DNA of 64,000 nucleotides from Chryseobacterium sediminis (GTDB lineage: Bacteria > Bacteroidota > Bacteroidia > Flavobacteriales > Weeksellaceae). Positions within the stretch are counted from its first letter, which is position 1. Each line of letters opens with the position of its first letter. The position numbers were made by a program, and so were the translations under genes. Shown in pieces: positions 44,939-53,481 of this stretch. The notes below the pieces were generated by a model that saw only the letters and a program-made list of their open reading frames with translations, made no database searches and had not been told where the DNA came from. The stretch covers positions 186,001-250,000 of the forward strand of contig NZ_VUNZ01000002.1 in NCBI RefSeq assembly GCF_008386505.1, written 5' to 3'.

Positions 44939-44946
44939 CAAAGGTA
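44939..44946 (-). promoter_or_regulatory. -7 box for the QVGI operon
   Basis: TACCTTTG on the minus strand, exact consensus. The chosen ATG follows 11 bases later. Confidence 0.55.
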
Positions 44947-45212
44947 CACAATGAAGTCCTAAAAATTCCAGTTATATATCCATAAACCTATAGAAATAAA
45001 CATATTACACCATAGAATTAATCACACACAAAAGTAGAATTATTACTACATAACTCCACTTTTTACGTTTAAAAAAAATACATCAATGTCTCAAACCCTT
45101 ACTGTACGTGGATTTACAGGATATTTTTAATCATTAAAAAGTGATTTTAACCCCCTTAAAAAGGCCTTAATTCCCCTATCGAGGAATATTGCCCGGCAAA
45201 AACATGATAACA

Positions 45213-45255
45213 ATCACAAAAAAGCGTATAAAAATTAAGATTTTTATACGCTTTT
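45213..45255 (-). terminator. Terminator of mfd
   Basis: Long perfect stem, arms AAAAGCGTATAAAAAT and ATTTTTATACGCTTTT with a four-base loop, 44 bases past the mfd stop on the minus strand. Confidence 0.85.
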
Positions 45256-45298
45256 CACATTTTTTACAAATTTGTCTACAAAAAACAAAACTTATAAT

Positions 45299-48200
45299 TT
45301 AATTATGTTCAATAATCGCTTTTAGCAACATATTAACCTCATCTACATTTTTCACACGCTCCTTCCTCATCATCAACTGATTACCTTCTTTTCCCGACTT
45401 TTCCTTAAGCTGGGCTTCCGCAGGATTTCGGGTAAGATAATTAATAATATGTCTGAATCTATCCGTCTGGTAGAATTTATCCTGAGGATTCCCCGGGAAG
45501 TATCCTAAGAACACTCCATTTTTCATAACAATCTTTTCAAAACCTATATCAGCAGCAAGCCATTTCAGAGAAACGCTTTTTAATAGATTAACAGCTTCTT
45601 TCGGCAACGCTCCAAAACGGTCAATCAGCTCAAGCTCAAACTGGTGAAGATCTGCTTCATTGTTTATTTCTGCAATTTTCTGGTACAGCATCAATCTTTC
45701 TTCAGTATTGGAAATATAGAAATCAGGCAGCATCAATTCCAGGTCAGTATCTATATTGACATCTTTCACAGATTTGAAAAGCTTTTGTCTGTCTTCCTCG
45801 TTTTCAAACAGACTTTCAAAATCAGCATCATCTTTCAGTTCTTCCAGCGCTTCTTGCATTAGTTTCTGATAGGTCTCAAAGCCCATTTCGTTGATGAATC
45901 CACTTTGTTCAGCACCCAAAAGGTCACCGGCACCACGGATCTCAAGGTCTTTCATTGCAATCTGGAAACCACTTCCCAAATCGGAAAACTGCTCAATGGC
46001 TTCCAGACGTTTTCTGGCATCGGAAGTCATCATATCATAAGGAGGTGTGATCAGATAGCAAAATGCCTTTCTGTTACTACGTCCTACCCTTCCTCTCATC
46101 TGATGCAGATCTGCCATTCCAAAACGCTGGGCATCGTTGATGAAAATAGTATTGGCATTCGGGACATCTACTCCGCTTTCTACAATGGTCGTGGAAACAA
46201 GAACATCATATTTTCCTTCCATAAAATCCAAAACATTCTTCTCAAGCTGCTTTCCTTCCATCTGTCCATGTCCTGTGATCACTCTTGCATCCGGAACCAG
46301 TCTCTGAATAAGCCCGGCAATATCTTTCAGGTTTTCAATCCTGTTATTAATGAAATAAACCTGCCCATCCCTCTGAAGTTCATAAGAAACGGCATCACGA
46401 AGAATCTCTTCATTGAATCCGATCAATTGTGTATCTACCGGCTGTCTGTTTGGCGGTGGTGTTTTGATGACGGATAAATCCCTTGCTGCCATTAATGAAA
46501 ACTGTAAAGTCCTTGGAATAGGCGTAGCTGTAAGGGTAAGCGTATCAACATTATTTTTAAGTGTTTTCAACTTATCCTTTACTGAAACTCCAAACTTATG
46601 CTCTTCATCAATAATCAGTAAGCCCAGATCTTTAAACTTCACAGAACTGCTTACCAACTGGTGTGTCCCAATGATAATATCAACTTTTCCATTCTTTAAA
46701 GCATCTAAGGTTTCTGATTTTTGTTTCGCCGTTCTGAAACGGTTGACATAGTCTACATTTACAGGAAAATCTTTAAGTCTTTCTTTAAAACTTCTATAGT
46801 GCTGAAAGGCAAGTATGGTGGTAGGAACCAATATGGCAACCTGTTTACCGTCTGTTGCGGCCTTAAATGCTGCACGAATTGCAACTTCCGTTTTACCGAA
46901 ACCTACATCGCCACATACAAGTCTGTCCATCACCGTATCAGCTTCCATGTCTTTCTTTACATCTACAGTTGCTTTTTCCTGATCCGGAGTATCCTCATAG
47001 ATAAAGCTGGCCTCCAGTTCATTCTGAAGATAAGAATCTGGTGTATAAGCAAAACCCTTTGCTGTTTTTCGCTGGGCATATAATTGAATAAGGTCAAAAG
47101 CAATTTGTTTTACCTTAGCTTTTGTTTTCTGTTTCAAGGATTTCCAGGTCGGAGAACCAAGTTTGCTCAAAACAACCTCTCTTCCGTCCGGCCCGTTGTA
47201 TTTTGAAATCTTATGCAGGGAATGAATACTTACATATAATAAGTCTCCGTTTTTATAAGTCAGTTTAAAGCATTCCTGAATTTTACCATCATTATTTACT
47301 TTTACCAGCCCCATAAATTTACCGATTCCATGATCAATATGAGCAATATAATCTCCTATTTTTAAAGACATCAGGTCCTTCAGAGTAAGCTGTTCCGATT
47401 TTGCAAAAGTATTTTTGGCTTTATATCTCTGGTAGCGGTCAAAGATTTGGTGATCTGTATAAACAAGAAGCTTGTGTCCATTGTCTACAAATCCTTCATG
47501 CAATTCAGACTTAAAACTTTTAAAAGGAAGCTCATGTTCAAGTTCTTCAAAAATAGACTCCAGTCTTTCTTTTTGCTTTTCTGTTGAAAAGGAAATCCAG
47601 GTATCAAATCCACTATTCTGTTTTTCTTCGATGTCTTCAATCAGCAGTTCAAAGTTTTTATGGAAAGACGGCTGCGGAAGCTGTTCCATTTTAATCTCAG
47701 TAATTTCCTTCAATCCTTCAATAACTGTCCCTCCAAAATCAACTGTTTTGAATTTTTTATAATCGAATAAAAACTCCTGATCAGAAATAAAAAGCTCCTG
47801 AGGAGTTCTGTGGGCAATATCCTTACTTAAAGCATCATATTTTTCCAGAGATTTTTCATAGAAAGTTCTGATCTTCTGCATTCCTATCATCCCATTTTTA
47901 GAAACTACAAAACTTTCATTTGGTAATAACTGCAGCAATGACACTCTGCTTCCTGTAACAGAAAAGTTCATATTGGAAACCAATTGAAAATCCTTTACTT
48001 TATCTACAGAAAGCTGGGTTTCGATATCAAAAGTTTTAATACTTTCCACTTCATTACCAAAGAATGTAATTCTATAGGGCTTTTCGTATGAGTAAGAAAA
48101 CACATCTACAATTCCCCCTCTTACAGAAAATTCTCCCGGTTCTGAAACAAAATCAGCCTGCTGAAAATGATAATGAGTGAGCAGCTCATCTACAAAATCA

Positions 48201-48667
48201 AAGTCCAGCTGGTCTCCTACCTTTATATGATGAGAGATGGCTTTAAAATCTTCTTTTTTCAATACCTTTTCAGACAAAGCTCCGGCATAGGCTACAATAA
48301 CTTTCGGAGATCTCCCGGAATTGATTTTATTTAAAACTTCAGTTCTTAAAACCAGATTGGCATTTTGTGTTTTTTCTACCTGATAAGGCTCAAGATGAGT
48401 GGCTGGAAAATACAACACTTTATCTTTACCCAAAAGATCTTCCATCTCGGTATTGGCATACAATGCATCCTCTTTATCATCTACCAGATAAAGAATATTT
48501 TTCTTTTGAACTAAAAAAAGCTCGGCCACAAAAATAGAAACCGAAGATCCTGCACTTCCCTTTACGGCAATATGCTGGCTGTTTTCTAACTGGGTGAAAA
48601 TTTCTTTCCCGAACTCTTTCTGCATCAGATCTGGAAGAAACTTTTCGTTGATGGGTTTTAACTGCAT
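45299..48667 (-). CDS. mfd: Transcription-repair coupling factor
   Basis: Mfd removes RNA polymerase stalled at DNA damage and recruits UvrA. The protein has the N-terminal UvrB-like modules (to about 400), the RNA-polymerase-interacting domain with LKIGDYIAHIDHGIGKFMG, and an SF2 translocase core with Walker A in GDVGFGKT, DEEH in LLIIDEEHKFGV, and TATPIPRTLQFSL, then the C-terminal TRCF domain. From ATG 48667 (MQLKPINEKFLPDLMQ) it is 1122 residues, near the usual 1150; the longer frame to 48769 adds a non-conserved 34 residues and runs over a -7 box. Identification is certain. Confidence 0.97.
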   Translation of the reverse strand: MQLKPINEKFLPDLMQKEFGKEIFTQLENSQHIAVKGSAGSSVSIFVAELFLVQKKNILYLVDDKEDALYANTEMEDLLGKDKVLYFPATHLEPYQVEKTQNANLVLRTEVLNKINSGRSPKVIVAYAGALSEKVLKKEDFKAISHHIKVGDQLDFDFVDELLTHYHFQQADFVSEPGEFSVRGGIVDVFSYSYEKPYRITFFGNEVESIKTFDIETQLSVDKVKDFQLVSNMNFSVTGSRVSLLQLLPNESFVVSKNGMIGMQKIRTFYEKSLEKYDALSKDIAHRTPQELFISDQEFLFDYKKFKTVDFGGTVIEGLKEITEIKMEQLPQPSFHKNFELLIEDIEEKQNSGFDTWISFSTEKQKERLESIFEELEHELPFKSFKSELHEGFVDNGHKLLVYTDHQIFDRYQRYKAKNTFAKSEQLTLKDLMSLKIGDYIAHIDHGIGKFMGLVKVNNDGKIQECFKLTYKNGDLLYVSIHSLHKISKYNGPDGREVVLSKLGSPTWKSLKQKTKAKVKQIAFDLIQLYAQRKTAKGFAYTPDSYLQNELEASFIYEDTPDQEKATVDVKKDMEADTVMDRLVCGDVGFGKTEVAIRAAFKAATDGKQVAILVPTTILAFQHYRSFKERLKDFPVNVDYVNRFRTAKQKSETLDALKNGKVDIIIGTHQLVSSSVKFKDLGLLIIDEEHKFGVSVKDKLKTLKNNVDTLTLTATPIPRTLQFSLMAARDLSVIKTPPPNRQPVDTQLIGFNEEILRDAVSYELQRDGQVYFINNRIENLKDIAGLIQRLVPDARVITGHGQMEGKQLEKNVLDFMEGKYDVLVSTTIVESGVDVPNANTIFINDAQRFGMADLHQMRGRVGRSNRKAFCYLITPPYDMMTSDARKRLEAIEQFSDLGSGFQIAMKDLEIRGAGDLLGAEQSGFINEMGFETYQKLMQEALEELKDDADFESLFENEEDRQKLFKSVKDVNIDTDLELMLPDFYISNTEERLMLYQKIAEINNEADLHQFELELIDRFGALPKEAVNLLKSVSLKWLAADIGFEKIVMKNGVFLGYFPGNPQDKFYQTDRFRHIINYLTRNPAEAQLKEKSGKEGNQLMMRKERVKNVDEVNMLLKAIIEHN

Positions 48668-48730
48668 AAATAGTATGGTATAAACGACAAAAGCGATTTC
48701 GGGAGTTTTCCGAAACCGTTTTATGATATA

Positions 48731-48738
48731 CAAAGGTA
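48731..48738 (-). promoter_or_regulatory. -7 box for mfd
   Basis: TACCTTTG on the minus strand, exact consensus, about 63 bases before the ATG at 48667. Confidence 0.5.
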
Positions 48739-48911
48739 CGGATATTTTTTTCTTCCATTGAAAAACCACTGACTTTCGGATTTAAAATGAATGACTTAGC
48801 ATAAAAAATCTTAATTTTTTACAAATTCCTTTAAGAACCCGTTAAAAAACCACAATTATTCCCTCATGGCATAGTGTTTGGGATTTTAAGCCTAACCAAA
48901 CATTAAGTATT

Positions 48912-49307
48912 ATGAAAAAAGCAATTAAAATCTTAGGAGTTATGATGCTGGTAGTATTTACAGCATTATCTTTTTCGTCGTGCAGTAAGGATGACGATCC
49001 GGTAAACAATGAGTTTTTTGCAGGAACATACAAAGGCAGTGTTTCTTATAAGGATGGCAGCTCTACCAATATCAGCACAGACAATGGAAGCGTTTTTGTA
49101 ACAAAGATTGCAAGTGGCACCAAGTATAACTTCGCTTTCTCAAACAGCATTCCGGATCTTAACGGAATAGAGTTTAACCAGGAAGGAGATCATACTCTTG
49201 TTATGATTGGTTCTACAGCAACCTCTTATATCAGAATTGACAACAATACGTTGAAAATCCTATACGCAAAGGACGGTAAAACGTGGACAGCCAACTGTAC
49301 ACGCTAG
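48912..49307 (+). CDS. Small lipoprotein, hypothetical
   Basis: A 131-residue lipoprotein: signal sequence and lipobox SFSSCSKDDD with Cys at about residue 25, a pattern typical of Bacteroidota surface lipoproteins with acidic residues after the cysteine. The mature part is a small beta-rich domain (FAGTYKGSVSYKDG, TLKILYAKDGKTWTANC) that resembles lipocalin-like lipoproteins in general outline. It diverges from mfd and ends at a strong terminator. Function unknown. Confidence 0.82.
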   Translation: MKKAIKILGVMMLVVFTALSFSSCSKDDDPVNNEFFAGTYKGSVSYKDGSSTNISTDNGSVFVTKIASGTKYNFAFSNSIPDLNGIEFNQEGDHTLVMIGSTATSYIRIDNNTLKILYAKDGKTWTANCTR

Positions 49308-49333
49308 CCTCCTGTCTATTTATATATTATTGC

Positions 49334-49367
49334 AAGCCTGTTTTCATCTGAAGACAGGCTTTTTTAT
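49334..49367 (+). terminator. Terminator of the 48912 lipoprotein gene
   Basis: Arms AAGCCTGTTTTC and GAAGACAGGCTT (one G-T pair) with a four-base loop and six T, about 27 bases past the stop. Confidence 0.85.
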
Positions 49368-49488
49368 TGTAAATGAGGTGTTTTAATTTTTTTTTAAGCA
49401 GTAATAAACTTTAGTTAAGTTTGAAAATCCCAATTTTCTAGCCTGCTTTTTGTATATCTTTATTCAACAAAAACAAACAGTAATTCTT

Positions 49489-49782
49489 ATGAAAAAATTA
49501 TTATCTGCAATGTCATTGATCCTTGGGTTAGGACTTGCAACTGCTCAGCAGACTGCTCCCGCTACAAGCACTCAGGCTCATCCACCTGTAAAAACTACAG
49601 TGAAAGCCGCAAAACCCGCAGAAGTAAAAGCTGCAAAACCAGCAATGGATGCAAAAGCTGCGAAGCCTGCACAACCAGCTGCCAAAATGAAAAAAGACGG
49701 TACTCCCGATAAGAGATATAAAGAAAACAAGCACCTGAAAAAAGATGGCACTCCTGATAAAAGGTATAAGGTGAACAAATAA
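49489..49782 (+). CDS. Small secreted Lys/Ala/Pro-rich protein with KDGTPDKRYK repeats
   Basis: A 97-residue protein read from ATG 49489 (MKKLLSAMSLILGLGLATAQ), where the signal peptide begins; the longer frame from 49450 puts extra polar residues before it. After cleavage at about residue 20 the chain is rich in Ala, Lys and Pro (AAKPAEVKAAKPAMDAKAAK), then has two near-identical copies of KKDGTPDKRYK, followed by ENK and VNK. Proteins ending in such repeats are frequent in Bacteroidota; their role is unknown. The charge suggests binding to acidic polymers, which is inference. It is single, with a terminator after it. Confidence 0.8.
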   Translation: MKKLLSAMSLILGLGLATAQQTAPATSTQAHPPVKTTVKAAKPAEVKAAKPAMDAKAAKPAQPAAKMKKDGTPDKRYKENKHLKKDGTPDKRYKVNK

Positions 49783-49829
49783 GCATAACATTAACATATA
49801 GTTGTTATTTTCATAATCAAATTTCGAAA

Positions 49830-49862
49830 AGCCGGTGGAACTTGTTCCATCGGTTTTTTTTA
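49830..49862 (+). terminator. Terminator of the 49489 gene
   Basis: Arms CCGGTGGAAC and GTTCCATCGG with a two-base loop and eight T. Confidence 0.85.
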
Positions 49863-49906
49863 TGTGAAGCTTTGTAAAAAATGATTCCATATTCTCTACT
49901 TATTTA

Positions 49907-49914
49907 TAAATTTG
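49907..49914 (+). promoter_or_regulatory. -7 box directly before the GH3 gene
   Basis: TAAATTTG ends only four bases before the ATG at 49919, so the mRNA is predicted to be leaderless or nearly so. Confidence 0.6.
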
Positions 49915-49918
49915 ACCC

Positions 49919-51418
49919 ATGTTAAACTTCTTCAAGAAAAATGCAGCGCTGATCTGGGCAAAGAAACATGTTCAAAAAGCGGAGGAATTCAAAAAAAATG
50001 CGGAGAAAAACCAGGAGGATTTATTACTTTCTCTAGTCAATACGGCTCAAAAAACACTTTTTGGCCGGGAACATGATTTTGAAAACATCCGTTCTGTGAA
50101 AGATTTTCAGGACAGAGTTCCCGTAGCAGATTATGAAGATCTTAAACCTTATATAGAACGGGTAAAAAAAGGACAGGCCAATATTCTATGGACAGAAACT
50201 CCTGAATATTTTGCCAAAACTTCGGGAACAACTTCGGGATCTAAATATATTCCTATTTCTAAAGAAGGAATGCCGCTTCAGGTGGCCGGTGCCCAAAGTG
50301 CATTATTCCATTATATCAGTAAAAAGAATAATGCTGACTTTGTGAACGGAAAAATGATCTTTCTGCAGGGAAGTCCTGAACTGGAAGAAGTTTTTGGAAT
50401 AAAAACGGGAAGATTATCCGGTATTGTAGCACATCACATCCCGAATTATCTGCAGAAAAACCGCCTTCCAAGCTGGGAAACCAATATTATGGAAGACTGG
50501 GAAGCCAAGGTAGATAAAATCGTTGAAGAAACGGAACGTGAAAACATGACCCTGATCTCAGGAATTCCGCCATGGCTGATCATGTATTTTGAGAAGTTAA
50601 CAGAAAAACACGGCAAAAAAATCAAACAGCTTTTCCCGAATCTTCAGCTTATTGTGACTGGAGGTGTCAATTACGAACCATACCGTGATAAAATGGAAGA
50701 TCTGCTGGGAGGAAAAGTAGATATTATCCAGACGTTTCCTGCTTCTGAAGGCTTTTTTGCTTTTCAGGATGATTATACAAAAGAAGGTCTTCTGCTATTG
50801 ACCAATCATGGAATTTTCTATGAATTTATTCCGTTGGAAGAATATGGCAAGCCTGAAGCCAGAAGGTTAACGTTAAAAGAGATTGAACTTCATAAAGATT
50901 ATGCCCTGATTCTTACCACCAATTCCGGACTTTGGGCTTATTCTATCGGAGATGTTGTAAGATTTATCAGCAAAGATCCTTACAGGGTTCTGGTAAGCGG
51001 GAGGACTAAACATTTCACTTCGGCATTCGGGGAACATGTGATTGCTTTTGAGGTGGAAGAAGCCATGAAAGCTACTCTTGAAAAACATCCGGCACAGATC
51101 ACAGAATTCCATCTTGCCCCGCAGGTAAACCCAGGTGAAGGACTTCCGTATCACGAGTGGCTGATCGAATTTGAAAAGGAGCCGGAGCATTTAGACGCAT
51201 TCAGAGATGAGCTGGATTTACAATTGAGAGCAAGAAACACCTATTATGATGATCTTATTTCCGGGAACATTTTACAGAAGCTTCATATCACCAGACTTCA
51301 AAAGAATGCTTTTCATGAATATGCCAAATCTCAGGGGAAATTGGGAGGTCAAAATAAGACTCCGAGATTAGCTAATGACCGAAACATTGCAGATATCTTA
51401 GAAATTTACAAAAAATAA
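49919..51418 (+). CDS. GH3-family acyl-adenylate-forming protein
   Basis: The 499-residue protein is a member of the GH3 family, named from plant auxin-amido synthetases. It shows the ATP site FAKTSGTTSGSKYIPIS near residues 97-113 and the later LVSGRTKHFTSAFGEHVIAFEVEEA. Family members form acyl-adenylates and pass the acyl group to an amine; in bacteria the substrates are mostly not known. It has a promoter box ending four bases before the ATG. No companion gene tells the substrate, so function beyond the chemistry is unsettled. Confidence 0.88.
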   Translation: MLNFFKKNAALIWAKKHVQKAEEFKKNAEKNQEDLLLSLVNTAQKTLFGREHDFENIRSVKDFQDRVPVADYEDLKPYIERVKKGQANILWTETPEYFAKTSGTTSGSKYIPISKEGMPLQVAGAQSALFHYISKKNNADFVNGKMIFLQGSPELEEVFGIKTGRLSGIVAHHIPNYLQKNRLPSWETNIMEDWEAKVDKIVEETERENMTLISGIPPWLIMYFEKLTEKHGKKIKQLFPNLQLIVTGGVNYEPYRDKMEDLLGGKVDIIQTFPASEGFFAFQDDYTKEGLLLLTNHGIFYEFIPLEEYGKPEARRLTLKEIELHKDYALILTTNSGLWAYSIGDVVRFISKDPYRVLVSGRTKHFTSAFGEHVIAFEVEEAMKATLEKHPAQITEFHLAPQVNPGEGLPYHEWLIEFEKEPEHLDAFRDELDLQLRARNTYYDDLISGNILQKLHITRLQKNAFHEYAKSQGKLGGQNKTPRLANDRNIADILEIYKK

Positions 51419-51461
51419 TCATATTTTTTCAATTCCAAAAACGTATATTAGAAAAAAATTA

Positions 51462-51469
51462 TAAATTTG
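51462..51469 (+). promoter_or_regulatory. -7 box for the 51488 gene
   Basis: TAAATTTG, exact consensus, 18 bases before the ATG. Confidence 0.55.
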
Positions 51470-51487
51470 AAAAACTAAAAGAAAATA

Positions 51488-51850
51488 ATGAAAGCATCTG
51501 TACTGTTGAAATCGTCTTTACTAACATCTTTATTTGTTATTACATCTTGTGCTACTACAAAATACAGCGAAGATATTTCAAAAAACAACTACTCTAATCT
51601 TGAAGCCGGAAAGATCTACAAAGTAACTATGAGAGATGGTTCTCCGAAACAGACCATATTATTCAGAAACGTTGTTGGTGATAATCTTGTAGGTACAGCA
51701 GGTAAGAAAGACAGTACGGAAGTAGTTATTCCAAAATCAAATGTAGCGGCTGTAAAAGACAGAAGAATGGCAAGAATTGCTGCCGGCGCTACTATTATCG
51801 GGGCTGCAGGTGTTGCTGCAATCGTAATCAGTTCTTCAAGAGCTGACTAA
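51488..51850 (+). CDS. Small lipoprotein, hypothetical
   Basis: A 120-residue lipoprotein with signal and lipobox VITSCATTK (Cys about residue 21). After it, YKVTMRDGSPKQTILFRNVV is a short beta-rich section, and the C-terminus has Gly/Ala-rich hydrophobic AGATIIGAAGVAAIVI, which may sit in a membrane. That combination resembles small bacterial proteins of unknown function whose C-terminal glycine-zipper may insert in a membrane. It has its own promoter box and a terminator that overlaps the next promoter. Confidence 0.8.
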   Translation: MKASVLLKSSLLTSLFVITSCATTKYSEDISKNNYSNLEAGKIYKVTMRDGSPKQTILFRNVVGDNLVGTAGKKDSTEVVIPKSNVAAVKDRRMARIAAGATIIGAAGVAAIVISSSRAD

Positions 51851-51907
51851 AATAGATTTTATCTTTTGAGATATATTTAATATATCTTTCAAAAATTGTC
51901 ATATGGA

Positions 51908-51938
51908 TAGTCCTAAATAAATTTTTAGGGCTATTTTT
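51908..51938 (+). terminator. Terminator of the 51488 gene
   Basis: Arms TAGTCCTAAA (51908-51917) and TTTAGGGCTA (51924-51933), one G-T pair, six-base loop, then five T. Its T-run is part of the next gene's -7 box. Confidence 0.75.
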
Positions 51939-51939
51939 G
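51932..51939 (+). promoter_or_regulatory. -7 box for the MFS gene, overlapping the terminator
   Basis: TATTTTTG ends three bases before the ATG at 51943. The upstream in-frame TTG at 51937 is part of this box and is not taken as a start. Confidence 0.55.
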
Positions 51940-51942
51940 TTC

Positions 51943-53178
51943 ATGATTTCCTTTACCCCGTTACAAACATTACAAAATGTTGAGTTCAGAAATCTTCTCA
52001 CCGGGAGATTTTTTATTGTTTTAGCTTTCAGAATGCTGGCCACTTTATTAGGATGGTGGGTGTATCAATTAACAAAAGATCCATTTTCAATAGGCCTTAT
52101 TGGGCTATCGGAGGTAATTCCTGCTGTAAGCTGCGCGCTGTATGCCGGACATGTTATTGATATGAACGAGAAAAAGAGACTGCTTCTCATCTGTAATTAT
52201 GCTTACATTTTCCTGATCGGACTGCTGTTGATTCCTGCCTTTTTTGATGTGGAGATGCACTTCACCGGTCATCAGATTACCTATTATATTTATGGAGTTA
52301 TCTTTTTTACCGGAATAGCAAGAGCGTTCATAGGTCCTATTGTTCCTTCCATGATTCCGAAAATTGTAAAGAAAGAAAATCTTCCGAATGCAGTCACGCT
52401 GAACCAGGCTACTTTCCTGATATCTTCTGTCTGCGGACATGCGGTAGGTGGTATTCTTATTGGATTTATTGGTGTAAAGTGGACTTTAGTCGCTATTTTA
52501 GCATTAATATTTGTGGCTTCATTATTTTTCTGGCAGCTTCATAAACAACATTCAGAATATAAGAAAGAAACAGTAAATGTTGTGGAAAGCATGCGTGAAG
52601 GGATTGCTTATATTTTTAAAACCAAAGAGATTTTAGGAGCCTTGTGTCTTGATATGTTTGCCGTACTTTTTGGGGGTGCAGTGGCTATGATCCCGGTATT
52701 TGCTACTGATATTTTAAATTCAGGGGCTGAAGGTTTCGGATTGCTGAACGCAGCATCTGATATTGGATCAATGTGTATCATTACTATTTTATCCATTGTT
52801 CCTCTTAGAAAGAATCAGGGAAAAATACTTCTTGCTGTTGTTACCGGATTCGGGCTTTGTATTATTGGATTTGGTTTATCCAAATTGTACTGGCTGTCTT
52901 TCATGTTCCTTGTGATGAGTGGAATGCTTGATGGAATTTCTGTGGTCATCCGTGGTACCATTGTACAACTAAAGACTCCTGATCATATAAGAGGACGTGT
53001 TCTCAGTGTAAATTCAATCTTCATTATGTCCAGCAATGAAATGGGACAGTTTGAAAGTGGTGTTATGGCTAAATTACTGGGTGTTGTACGCTCTGTAGTA
53101 TTTGGAGGGTGCATGACTGTTCTCGTTGCTTTACTTGTAGGAAGCACCAATCCTAAATTAAGAAAGATGCAATATTAA
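51943..53178 (+). CDS. MFS transporter (EntS-like group)
   Basis: A 411-residue membrane protein with about twelve hydrophobic segments. The motif between the second and third segments, AGHVIDMNEKKRLLLICN, is the MFS motif A (GxxxDxxxxR/K) variant seen in the EntS/MFS_3 group of drug and siderophore exporters. A second half repeats a similar loop (VIRGTIVQLKTPDHIRGRV), also typical of this group. Substrate unknown; no siderophore genes are near. Start chosen at ATG 51943 because the preceding TTG is inside the promoter. It ends at a strong terminator. Confidence 0.88.
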   Translation: MISFTPLQTLQNVEFRNLLTGRFFIVLAFRMLATLLGWWVYQLTKDPFSIGLIGLSEVIPAVSCALYAGHVIDMNEKKRLLLICNYAYIFLIGLLLIPAFFDVEMHFTGHQITYYIYGVIFFTGIARAFIGPIVPSMIPKIVKKENLPNAVTLNQATFLISSVCGHAVGGILIGFIGVKWTLVAILALIFVASLFFWQLHKQHSEYKKETVNVVESMREGIAYIFKTKEILGALCLDMFAVLFGGAVAMIPVFATDILNSGAEGFGLLNAASDIGSMCIITILSIVPLRKNQGKILLAVVTGFGLCIIGFGLSKLYWLSFMFLVMSGMLDGISVVIRGTIVQLKTPDHIRGRVLSVNSIFIMSSNEMGQFESGVMAKLLGVVRSVVFGGCMTVLVALLVGSTNPKLRKMQY

Positions 53179-53238
53179 TTTATTGTTTATCAGTGTATTT
53201 AAATATCTGATACAAAAAAAGCAGAATCCGAAATACTT

Positions 53239-53272
53239 AAAATCAGAATAGAACGTTTTCTATTCTGATTTT
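53239..53272 (+). terminator. Terminator of the MFS gene
   Basis: Arms AAAATCAGAATAGAA and TTCTATTCTGATTTT (15 bp) with a loop of four bases. Confidence 0.85.
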
Positions 53273-53454
53273 ACTTTTATAGGTGTTTTTTCAAAATTAT
53301 TCAAAGGATTAAATCCCAAATATTCAGTAAAATCATTAATATCTTTACGACGTCTGTATAATTTAACTTAAATAGCAAAATACAATATTATAAATCAATA
53401 TATTACTTTCATTAAATATATCTTAAAATCTTTAATTTAACGTTAATAATTTTT

Positions 53455-53462
53455 TATATTTG
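53455..53462 (+). promoter_or_regulatory. -7 box for the 53482 gene
   Basis: TATATTTG, exact consensus, 19 bases before ATG 53482. An in-frame TTG at 53464 follows the box immediately and would leave no leader at all. Confidence 0.6.
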
Positions 53463-53481
53463 CTTGATAAAATATCCCCCT

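Larger units (their letters stand above)
44928..45298. other. Intergenic region, about 370 bases
   Basis: Between the QVGI operon and mfd, both on the minus strand. It contains the operon's -7 box (44946-44939), a second possible box TACTTTTG on the minus strand (45036-45029), and the mfd terminator. No gene is seen in it. Confidence 0.5.
53179..53481. other. Intergenic stretch of about 300 bases
   Basis: Contains the MFS terminator hairpin, one copy of a TGATACAAAAA sequence also found at 54139, and the next promoter; otherwise AT-rich with no coding potential. Confidence 0.5.

Noticed and set aside
45905..46477. Open frame of 190 codons opposite mfd
   Set aside because: It lies over the conserved translocase core of Mfd; the mfd reading explains the sequence and the antisense product has no recognisable features.
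48668..48769. N-terminal extension of Mfd from an upstream start
   Set aside because: The extra residues are unlike Mfd, and the stretch contains an exact -7 promoter box; the ATG at 48667 begins the conserved part.
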